NCBI RefSeq assembly: GCF_014204835.1
Contig: NZ_JACHMD010000001.1
Coordinates: 62,001 to 126,000, forward strand
DNA from: Microbacterium marinum
Lineage (GTDB): Bacteria; Actinomycetota; Actinomycetes; Actinomycetales; Microbacteriaceae
DNA: 64,000 nt
Reading direction: 5' to 3'
Under the pieces are notes generated by a model. It ran no database searches. It was not told where the DNA came from and saw nothing but the letters and a program-made list of their open reading frames with translations. Positions 57,522 through 64,000 of the stretch are shown one piece after another. Positions within the stretch are counted from its first letter, which is position 1; each line of letters opens with the position of its first letter. The position numbers and the translations under genes are program-made.

Positions 57522-57550
57522 TTGGCCCTCAAGTTAGGGCAGGCTAACCT
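57522..57550 (+). promoter_or_regulatory. promoter of the ECF ATPase operon
   Basis: TTGGCC (57522-57527), a 17-base spacer and TAACCT (57545-57550) form a plausible promoter eight bases after the S-component stop, so the ATPase, T component and siderophore-interacting protein genes can be transcribed separately from the S component. Its -10 lies inside the iron box. Confidence 0.55.
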
Positions 57551-57552
57551 GG
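57534..57552. promoter_or_regulatory. DtxR/IdeR-type iron box
   Basis: TTAGGGCAGGCTAACCTGG matches 15 of 19 positions of the mycobacterial/corynebacterial consensus TTAGGTTAGGCTAACCTAA, including both conserved half-site cores. It covers the -10 element of the promoter at 57522-57550, the usual position for Fe(II)-dependent repression. This is the main sign that the transporter responds to iron. Confidence 0.7.
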
Positions 57553-57582
57553 AGGGACAGCTCCCCTCGGTTTGGACCCTCC

Positions 57583-59418
57583 GTGACCTCTGCCGCTCCC
57601 GGCAACGCCGCGGCCGAGGCGCCGCGCGACCGCCCGACGCCCCCGCCGCTGCTGCGCGTGCGCGACCTCGCGGTCACACACGAGGGCGAAGACGCCGCGA
57701 CCCCGGCATCTGTGACCTTCGAGGTCGCACCAGGGGAGGTCGTCCTCGTGCTCGGGCCGAGCGGATCGGGCAAGTCGACCCTCGCGCTCACGCTGAACGG
57801 ACTCATCCCCCACGCCGTTCCCGCCCGCCTCACCGGCTCGGTGCTCGTCCACGGGACGGACACCACCGCGGCATCCGTCGCCTCGCTCGCGCGCCACGTG
57901 GGCATGGTCTTCCAGGACCCCGACGCGCAGCTGATCACCGGGACCCTCCGCGACGACGTGGCGTTCGGCCCCGAGAACCTCCTGCTGCCGGTCGACGAGG
58001 TCTTGGGGCGCACCGAGCGGGCACTCCGGCAGGTCGGTCTGTGGGAGCGGCGCGACGAGAACCCCGACCGCCTGTCGGGCGGCGGGAAGCAGCGGCTCGC
58101 GATCGCGTCGGCGCTTGCGATGGGGTCCGACCTGCTCGTCCTCGACGAGCCGACCGCCAACCTCGACCCCGCCGGCATCGACGACGTGTACGACGCCCTC
58201 CGCACCGTCGTGGCCGACGGCCGCTCGATCCTGCTCGTCGAGCACAACCTCGACGCGGCGGTGCAGCTCACCGACCGAGTCGTGGTGCTCGACGCCGACG
58301 GACGGACGGTCGCCGTCGGCGGAGTCGACGCGGTTCTGCGGGACCGCGCCGAGGAGTTGCACGACCTCGGCGTGTGGCTGCCGGTCTCGACGATGGCGGC
58401 GCTGTCGCTGCAGCGGGTCGGCTGGTCGTTCGAACGGATGCCGCTGACCCCCGCCGAACTGCGCGAGGCCCTGGAGGCTGCGGAGGCGCCGGCCGGGTGG
58501 GCGCCGCGCGACGGCGTGCCGAATGCAGGTGGAACGGGCGCCTCCGGCCTCGACGGCGCCGAAAGCGCGGCTTTCTCCCTGCCTTCGGCACAGCTCACGC
58601 ACGAGACCACCGCCGCGCCCGTCATCGATGTGCGGGGTCTCACCCTGCAGCGGGGCCGCCGGCCGGTGCTGCACGACGTGGCACTGCAGGTCGGTGCCGG
58701 GGAGTTCGTCGCTGTCGTCGGCGCGAACGGCGCCGGAAAGACGAGCCTCGTCCAGGCGATCGCGGGGGTGATCCCGCCGCCGCGCGGCACCGTCTCCGTG
58801 GGCGGCGCAGATCCCGCTCGCACGGCGCTGCGCGACCTGTCCCGCCGGATCGGCTTCGTGTTCCAGAATCCCGAGCACCAGTTCATCTCGCACACGGTGT
58901 TCGACGAGCTCGCGCACGGTCTCCGCGGCCGAGGCCTGCCCACCGACGAGGTGCGGGCGCGCACCATGGCGATGCTCGAGCGCTTCGGCCTCGCCGGCAA
59001 GGCGGACGTGCACCCCTTCCTGCTCTCGGGCGGGCAGAAGCGGCGCCTCTCCGTCGGGACGGCGCTCATCGGCGGGGCGCCGATCCTCGCGCTCGACGAG
59101 CCGACGTTCGGGCAGGACCGCGCCCGCGCCGACGAACTGCTCCGTCTGCTGCGGGAGCTGAACGCCGCCGGGACGACCGTCCTCGTCGTCACGCACGACA
59201 TGCAGCTGGTCGCCGAGTACGCTCGCCGCACGATCGTCGTCGGTGATGGTCGGATCGTGGCGGATGCCGCCACCGCCGACGTCTTCGCCGACGAGGCGCT
59301 GCTGCGCGCACAGGGCCTCCGCCTGCCGCCGCTGCGCGCCGCACTGTCCGGCGTGACGCGGCATCCGCGGTTCGCGACGGTGACCGCCCTGTCGGAACTG
59401 GCGGGGGCGGACGCATGA
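57583..59418 (+). CDS. ECF transporter energizing ATPase with two fused ABC domains
   Basis: A 611-residue fusion of the A and A' ATPases. Domain 1 (about 25-265): Walker A GPSGSGKST, signature LSGGGKQRLAIAS, Walker B LLVLDEPTANLDP. Domain 2 (about 350-570): Walker A GANGAGKTS, signature LSGGQKRRLSVG, Walker B ILALDEPTFGQD. Both look active. Same organisation as YkoD. It starts with GTG 30 bases after the iron box with no clear Shine-Dalgarno, and overlaps the T component by four bases (ATGA). Confidence 0.92.
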   Translation: MTSAAPGNAAAEAPRDRPTPPPLLRVRDLAVTHEGEDAATPASVTFEVAPGEVVLVLGPSGSGKSTLALTLNGLIPHAVPARLTGSVLVHGTDTTAASVASLARHVGMVFQDPDAQLITGTLRDDVAFGPENLLLPVDEVLGRTERALRQVGLWERRDENPDRLSGGGKQRLAIASALAMGSDLLVLDEPTANLDPAGIDDVYDALRTVVADGRSILLVEHNLDAAVQLTDRVVVLDADGRTVAVGGVDAVLRDRAEELHDLGVWLPVSTMAALSLQRVGWSFERMPLTPAELREALEAAEAPAGWAPRDGVPNAGGTGASGLDGAESAAFSLPSAQLTHETTAAPVIDVRGLTLQRGRRPVLHDVALQVGAGEFVAVVGANGAGKTSLVQAIAGVIPPPRGTVSVGGADPARTALRDLSRRIGFVFQNPEHQFISHTVFDELAHGLRGRGLPTDEVRARTMAMLERFGLAGKADVHPFLLSGGQKRRLSVGTALIGGAPILALDEPTFGQDRARADELLRLLRELNAAGTTVLVVTHDMQLVAEYARRTIVVGDGRIVADAATADVFADEALLRAQGLRLPPLRAALSGVTRHPRFATVTALSELAGADA

Positions 59419-60221
59419 CCGCGGTCGTCGATCCGTATGCCGCGGCCGCGCCGTCGCGGCGGCTCCTCGTCGGGCTGAGCCCGCTCGCGAAGCTCGCCGG
59501 CCCCGTGCCCGCGATGCTCGTGCTCGTGTTCACCCGCGACATCGCCACGCCCCTCGTGTTCGTCGGGCTGGCGTACCTGGTGCTGCTCGTCGGGGCGCCG
59601 CTCACCCGCAAGGTCGGGCTGCTGCTCGGTCTCGCTCTGCCGGCCGGCGCGCTGGTCGTCGGGCTGGGTCTCTCGCTGTGGGTCGATCCGATGAGGGTCG
59701 ACGGCACGGCGACCCTCCTCACCATCGGCGGGTGGACCCTGCACCTCGGCGCAGTGGAGATCGGCCTGGCGACCGGCGTGCGCGTCGCGGCGATCCTCGC
59801 GCTCGGTCTCATCGCGGGGCTCACCACGACGGGAGCGGAGCTCGTGCGCGCGAGCGTGCAGCAGCTGCGCGTGCCGTACCGCATCGGGTACACCGCGCTC
59901 GCGGCGTTCCGGTTCGTGCCGCGGTTCGCGTACGAGCTCGAGGTGATCCGCCAGGCACACCGCGTGCGCGGCGCGCACGGCGGCCGCGGCCCGTTCGCCG
60001 CGATCGCCCGCTGGTGGGGGTACGTCGTGCCGCTCCTGGCCGGCGCGATCCGCCACGCCGAGCGCGTCGCGCTCGCGATGGATTCCCGTGCGTTCGGCGC
60101 TCATCCGACCCGCACGGAGCGCACGGTCGTGCCGTGGCGCCGGCGCGACACCGTGTTCGTCGCCGTGTGCTGGGCGGCATCCGCGGCGATCCTCGTCGCC
60201 CTCTTCCCCTGGACTCCCTGA
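59415..60221 (+). CDS. ECF transporter T component (CbiQ/YkoC-like)
   Basis: A 268-residue membrane protein with about five to six spans and the T-component coupling helix region ending in AMDSRAFGAHPTRTERTV, which contains the conserved Ala-Arg-Gly-like motif (here S-R-A-F-G). It links the two ATPase domains to the S component. The ATG overlaps the ATPase stop. The siderophore-interacting protein gene follows after 28 bases. Confidence 0.9.
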   Translation: MTAVVDPYAAAAPSRRLLVGLSPLAKLAGPVPAMLVLVFTRDIATPLVFVGLAYLVLLVGAPLTRKVGLLLGLALPAGALVVGLGLSLWVDPMRVDGTATLLTIGGWTLHLGAVEIGLATGVRVAAILALGLIAGLTTTGAELVRASVQQLRVPYRIGYTALAAFRFVPRFAYELEVIRQAHRVRGAHGGRGPFAAIARWWGYVVPLLAGAIRHAERVALAMDSRAFGAHPTRTERTVVPWRRRDTVFVAVCWAASAAILVALFPWTP

Positions 60222-60249
60222 TTCTCCGACCTGCGACAGAAGGATGCCG

Positions 60250-61104
60250 ATGGCCCGTGCCAGCGCACTCGTGAAGCCCGAGGTGCAGGAACTCCTGCAC
60301 CTGACCGTCCTGCGCACCGAGCGACTCGCGCCGCACTGGACGCGCGTGACCCTCGGCGGGGGCGACATCGAACGGTTCACGCCCCTCGGGTACGACCAGT
60401 GGTTCCGCATCTTCCTGCCCATCGCGGGCGAGGCGGGCCTGGACCGCATTCCCGCGAAGGCGAACAGGCTGTTCGGCTATCTGAAGTTCCTGCGGATCCC
60501 CGACGGCATGCGCCCCGCGATGCGCAGCTACACGGTGCGCGCCTACCGCCCGGCATCCCAGGGTCACGGAGCCGAACTCGACGTCGACTTCGTCCTCCAC
60601 GGCAGCGGCGAGCACGCGGGCCCCGCCTCAGGCTGGGCGCAGTCGGCGCAGCCGGGCGAGAGCGTCGTCATCATCGACGAGGGGCTCGGGTTCAACCCCG
60701 ACCGCGGGGTGGGCGAGGTCGTCCTCATCGCCGATGAGACCGGCGCGCCCGCCGTCGCCGGCATCTGCGCGTCACTGCCCCCGACCGCCACCGGCGTCGC
60801 GCTCATCGAGGCCCCGAGCGCCGACGACGTGCTCCCGTTCGACGCGCCCGCCGGGGTCGAGGTCCGCTGGCTCGTTCGCGAAGCGGATGCCGCGCCCGGC
60901 AGCGCCGCCCTCGCCGCGCTCGAGCGGCTCGAGGTGGCATCCGATGCGCACCACTTCATCGTCGGCGAGCAGTCGCTGCCGACCTCGGCGCGGCGCCACC
61001 TCGTCGCGAACGGCGTCGACAAGTCGGCGATCAGCTTCATCGGCTACTGGCGCCTCGATCGCACCGCCACCGGCGCCCGCGCGACCACGGATGCGGGGCA
61101 CTGA
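60250..61104 (+). CDS. siderophore-interacting protein (FAD-dependent ferric reductase family)
   Basis: A 284-residue protein of the SIP/ViuB family: the FAD-binding motif RSYTVRAYRP near residue 85, VLHGSGEHAGPASGWAQS, the NAD(P)H-site region ADETGAPAVAGI and the C-terminal helical end with GYWRLDRT. Members reduce ferric siderophores in the cytosol to release iron. The second ATG (60250) is chosen because GAAGG sits six bases upstream of it; the ATG at 60244 is too close. Being cotranscribed with an ECF transporter under an iron box implies a role in iron acquisition. Its neighbour on the right is an unrelated permease. Confidence 0.93.
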   Translation: MARASALVKPEVQELLHLTVLRTERLAPHWTRVTLGGGDIERFTPLGYDQWFRIFLPIAGEAGLDRIPAKANRLFGYLKFLRIPDGMRPAMRSYTVRAYRPASQGHGAELDVDFVLHGSGEHAGPASGWAQSAQPGESVVIIDEGLGFNPDRGVGEVVLIADETGAPAVAGICASLPPTATGVALIEAPSADDVLPFDAPAGVEVRWLVREADAAPGSAALAALERLEVASDAHHFIVGEQSLPTSARRHLVANGVDKSAISFIGYWRLDRTATGARATTDAGH

Positions 61105-61206
61105 CATGGCCGCCGGCGTCGCCCGCCTGGCACGCCACCGCGCTCCCGCCGCCTGACGCAGCGCCCCCAGCGTGTCGGAACGCCGCTGCACCGGCATCCA
61201 CTCCCC

Positions 61207-61266
61207 TTCAGGTGGCAGGACACGCCGCAACCCACCCCGCGAAGCGACCAAAACTGCCACCCGAAG
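61207..61266. repeat. REP-like palindromic element, copy 3 (inverted, diverged)
   Basis: Begins TTCAGGTGGCAGGACACGCC, identical to the inverse of the 39.8 kb copies, and ends CTGCCACCCGAAG; the middle is diverged (GCAACCCACCCCGCGAAGCG). It shows that the family is dispersed rather than local. It lies between the siderophore-interacting protein gene and the permease promoter. Confidence 0.65.
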
Positions 61267-61301
61267 CAGCGCGCACCCCTCCCGCCGGGCGGGATGCCGC
61301 T

Positions 61302-61309
61302 GCTATGGT
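61302..61309 (+). promoter_or_regulatory. extended -10 promoter element of the APC permease gene
   Basis: GCTATGGT preceded by T forms TGC-TATGGT, an extended -10 element about 27 bases before the GTG start. No -35 of note is present. Confidence 0.4.
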
Positions 61310-61335
61310 GAGGCCACCTTTCCCGAGGAGGCCGC

Positions 61336-62880
61336 GTGAGCACGACACCCATCCATCTGGAACGGCCGGACGGGAAGGGGCTCGCCAGCGGGACCCTGGG
61401 CCTCTGGGGCTCGACCGTCATCGGCCTCGCCTCGACCGCGCCGGTGTACTCCCTCGTCGCGACGCTGGGGTACGTCGTGCTCGCGGTGGGAGGGCAAGCG
61501 CCGATCGCGTTCATCATCGCGTTCATCCCGATGCTGCTCATCGCCTTCGCCTACCGGGAGCTCAACAACGCGGTGCCCGACTGCGGCACCACCTTCACGT
61601 GGGCGACGAAGGCGTTCGGCCCCTGGGTGGGGTGGATGGGCGGCTGGGGTGTCGCCGTGGCGGGGATGATCGTCCTCGCCAACCTCGCCCAGATCGCCTC
61701 CGTCTACTTCTGGGCGCTGCTCGGCCAGGAGTTCGACGAGCCGAACGATTGGCGGATCGTGCTGGTCGCGGTCGCCTTCATCGCTGCGATGACCTGGGTC
61801 TCCTGGCGCGGCGTCGAGATCGGCGAGCGCATCCAGAACGTGCTCCTCGCCATCCAGTACCTGGCCCTCATCGTGTTCGTGATCGCTGCGCTGACACAGT
61901 TCTTCGCCGGCACCGCCCCGAACCCGACGGCGTTCGACTGGGAGTGGCTGAACCCGTTCGCCTTCGGCGAGTGGGGCGGGTTCGTCGAGGCGATCCTGCT
62001 CGCGCTGTTCATCTACTGGGGGTGGGACACCTGCCTCGCCCTCAATGAGGAGACGAAGGACCCGAAGCGCATTCCCGGCCTCGCGGCCCTGCTGACCTGC
62101 GTGCTGCTGCTGGTCACCTACGTCACCGTCACCATCGCCGCCATGATGTACGCCGGCATCGGTGAGGACGGCACGGGCCTGGGCAACGAGGCGAACGCGG
62201 ACGACTTCTTCCTCGGCATCCGCGACGGACTGCTCGGCCCGTGGGGCTGGCTGCTGGTCGTGGCGGTGCTGATCTCGGCGGTCTCGTCGACTCAGACGAC
62301 GATCCTCCCCACCGCCCGCGGCACGCTGGCGATGGGCGTCTACCGGGCCCTGCCCGCGAAGTTCAAGGACGTGCACCCGCGCTACAAGACGCCGTCGTTC
62401 TCGACGCTCGTGATGGGGGTCGTCGCGACCGTCTACTACGTCGTGATGACGTCGCTGAGCGACGCGATCCTGCAGGACACGATCCTCTCGCTGGGCCTCG
62501 CGATCGCGTTCTACTACGCCATCACCGGGTACGCGTGCGTCTGGTACTTCCGCCACGATCTGTTCCGTTCGGGCCGCGACTTCGTCTACAAGGGACTCCT
62601 CCCGCTGCTCGGCGCGCTCATGCTCACCTACGCCTTCGTCCAGTCCGCGATCGACATGCTCGACCCCGATTACGGATACTCCGGCACGCTGCTCGGCGTC
62701 GGTTCGACGTTCGTCGTCGGGATCGGCGCGCTCGGCATCGGCGTCGTGCTGATGGTGATTTGGTTCACCTTCCCCCGAGCGAAGCGGTTCTTCCGCGGCG
62801 AGAGCCTCAACCGCGAGACCCCCGTGCTCGTGCCCGACGACTCCAGCTCCGTTCCCCGTTCCATCGACGGCGGCATCTGA
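61336..62880 (+). CDS. APC-superfamily amino acid/polyamine permease
   Basis: A 514-residue membrane protein with about 12 predicted spans. Family marks are the first-span GLWGSTVIGLASTAPVYSLV, DCGTTFTWATKAFGPWVGWM near residue 85, and ISAVSSTQTTILPTARG near residue 320. It starts at GTG with GAGGAGG upstream. The next gene, a saccharopine-dehydrogenase-like reductase, begins 21 bases later, so the pair may take up and convert an amino acid or polyamine. The substrate is unknown. The ~25-residue tail is disordered. Confidence 0.92.
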   Translation: MSTTPIHLERPDGKGLASGTLGLWGSTVIGLASTAPVYSLVATLGYVVLAVGGQAPIAFIIAFIPMLLIAFAYRELNNAVPDCGTTFTWATKAFGPWVGWMGGWGVAVAGMIVLANLAQIASVYFWALLGQEFDEPNDWRIVLVAVAFIAAMTWVSWRGVEIGERIQNVLLAIQYLALIVFVIAALTQFFAGTAPNPTAFDWEWLNPFAFGEWGGFVEAILLALFIYWGWDTCLALNEETKDPKRIPGLAALLTCVLLLVTYVTVTIAAMMYAGIGEDGTGLGNEANADDFFLGIRDGLLGPWGWLLVVAVLISAVSSTQTTILPTARGTLAMGVYRALPAKFKDVHPRYKTPSFSTLVMGVVATVYYVVMTSLSDAILQDTILSLGLAIAFYYAITGYACVWYFRHDLFRSGRDFVYKGLLPLLGALMLTYAFVQSAIDMLDPDYGYSGTLLGVGSTFVVGIGALGIGVVLMVIWFTFPRAKRFFRGESLNRETPVLVPDDSSSVPRSIDGGI

Positions 62881-62901
62881 CCGCCGGAAGGACCACATCC
62901 C

Positions 62902-64000
62902 ATGCGCATCCTCATCATCGGAGCGGGCGGTGTCGGCAGCGCCGCCGCCCGCATCCTCCGCCGACGCGACTTCTTCGACGCCGTCGTCATCGCCGACTAC
63001 GACCCGGCCCGGCCGCAGGCGCTCGTGGACGAGCTGCGCGACGAGCGATTCAGCGCCGCGCAGGTCGACGCGTCCAACGCCGGGTCGGTCGCCGCCCTCA
63101 TCCGCGAGCACGGGGCGACGCACGTGCTGAACGCGGTCGATCCCCGCTTCGTCATGCCGATCTTCGACGGCGCGTTCGCCGCCGAGGCGACGTACCTCGA
63201 CATGGCGATGAGCCTGTCGCAGCGGCATCCCGATCGCCCCTATGAAGAGGTGGGTGTGAAGCTGGGCGACGAACAGTTCGCGAAAGAGGGCGAATGGAAG
63301 GATGCCGGTCGGCTGGCGCTCGTCGGCATCGGCGTCGAGCCGGGCCTGTCCGACGTCTTCGCGCGCTATGCGGAGGACGAGCTGTTCGACGAGATCGACG
63401 AGCTGGGCGTGCGCGACGGGGCGAACCTCGTCGTCGAGGGATACGACTTCGCGCCGTCGTTCTCGATCTGGACGACGATCGAGGAGTGCCTGAACCCGCC
63501 GGTCGTGTTCGAGCGCGACAAGGGCTGGTTCGTCACCGAGCCGTTCAGTGAGCCCGAGGTGTTCGACTTCCCTGAGGGGATCGGACCGGTCGAGTGCGTC
63601 AACGTCGAGCACGAGGAGGTGCTCCTCATGCCGCGCTGGACGAAGGCCAAGCGGGTCACTTTCAAGTACGGCCTCGGTGACGAGTTCATCGAGGTGCTGA
63701 AGGTCCTGAACAAGCTCGGTCTCGACAAGACCGAGCCGCTCACCGTGAAGGGGGTCGAGGTCTCACCGCGCGACGTCGTCGCCGCGGCCCTGCCCGACCC
63801 CGCCACCCTCGGCGACAAGATGACCGGCAAGACGTGCGCGGGCGTCTGGGTGACAGGCACCGGCAAGGACGGGCAGCCGCGTTCGACCTACCTGTACCAC
63901 GTGGCCGACAACGAGCAGACGATGCGCGAGGACAACTCGCAGGCTGTCGTCTGGCAGACCGCGATCAACCCGGTCATCGCGCTCGAGCTCCTCGCCCGCG
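62902..64000 (+). CDS. saccharopine dehydrogenase family protein (partial, runs off the window)
   Basis: The reading frame stays open to the last base, giving at least 366 residues without the C-terminus. The Rossmann start MRILIIGAGGVGSAAARIL is followed by the family's internal markers GVEPGLSDVFARYAEDELFD, LMPRWTKAKRVTFKYGLGD, VKGVEVSPRDVVAAALPDPA and SQAVVWQTAINPVIALELLA. Members include lysine-pathway and carboxynorspermidine-type reductases. GGAAGGA lies upstream of the ATG. Operon with the APC permease is likely. Confidence 0.9.
   Translation, partial: MRILIIGAGGVGSAAARILRRRDFFDAVVIADYDPARPQALVDELRDERFSAAQVDASNAGSVAALIREHGATHVLNAVDPRFVMPIFDGAFAAEATYLDMAMSLSQRHPDRPYEEVGVKLGDEQFAKEGEWKDAGRLALVGIGVEPGLSDVFARYAEDELFDEIDELGVRDGANLVVEGYDFAPSFSIWTTIEECLNPPVVFERDKGWFVTEPFSEPEVFDFPEGIGPVECVNVEHEEVLLMPRWTKAKRVTFKYGLGDEFIEVLKVLNKLGLDKTEPLTVKGVEVSPRDVVAAALPDPATLGDKMTGKTCAGVWVTGTGKDGQPRSTYLYHVADNEQTMREDNSQAVVWQTAINPVIALELLAR

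Noticed and set aside
61106..61156. A 16-codon open frame directly after the siderophore-interacting protein gene
   Set aside because: Short, Arg/Ala-rich, no ribosome-binding site, and common by chance at this GC content.

Overview
The window is a high-GC, densely coded actinobacterial chromosome segment. Gene content suggests Microbacteriaceae, most likely Microbacterium or a close relative. The support is a mycoredoxin-type glutaredoxin, a DUF3516 helicase, an eight-gene kinase/Fn3/MoxR operon, an actinobacterial Tat locus, GTG starts, ATGA/GTGA gene overlaps, and the recurring word GGATGCC/GGCATCC. This assignment is inference; no marker gene was compared. I see no rRNA, tRNA, CRISPR array, insertion sequence or prophage, and no gene-free stretch longer than about 250 bases.

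Layout. 0.1-3.1 kb: an alpha/beta hydrolase fused to a gluconate-2-dehydrogenase-subunit-3-like domain, coupled to a GMC oxidoreductase. 3.1-10.6 kb: a lipoprotein, a GT2-GtrA glycosyltransferase, a glutaredoxin, an aldehyde dehydrogenase, a DEAD-box helicase, a zinc metallopeptidase and a resolvase-like orphan. 10.6-26.5 kb (minus strand): one tightly overlapping operon running from a ~2,000-residue membrane-anchored Ig-like/fibronectin-III protein through MoxR, DUF58, a transglutaminase-like protein without the catalytic cysteine, RDD-FHA, PP2C phosphatase and FHA to a Ser/Thr kinase. It resembles the PFNA-type cluster described in bifidobacteria. 26.6-31.7 kb: acyl-CoA oxidase, Tag glycosylase and a short UvrA paralogue. 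31.9-33.2 kb: a GNAT-GH16-like fusion. 33.2-39.7 kb: a ROK regulator divergent from an alpha-galactosidase/ABC sugar-uptake operon, with a palindromic operator on the promoter. 39.8-46.5 kb: REP-like repeats, RecQ, GNAT, a vapC remnant, DUF4262, DUF1697 and a DUF3516 helicase.

46.5-52.9 kb: a six-gene minus-strand run (cstA, ybdD-like, LytS-type kinase, LytTR regulator, DUF485-like protein, SSS symporter) that looks like a self-contained carboxylate sensing and uptake module. 53.1-56.8 kb: GNAT, pirin, and a tatA-tatC-tatB locus headed by a Tat-exported intradiol-dioxygenase-like lipoprotein. 57.0-61.1 kb: an ECF transporter (S, fused A-A', T) with a siderophore-interacting protein; a DtxR/IdeR-like iron box overlaps the promoter in front of the ATPase. 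61.3 kb to the end: an APC permease and a saccharopine-dehydrogenase-like gene that runs off the window.

Several genes have a -10-like TANNNT hexamer ending 6-7 bases before the start codon, suggesting leaderless mRNAs. Where this decides a start codon it is noted in the entry.
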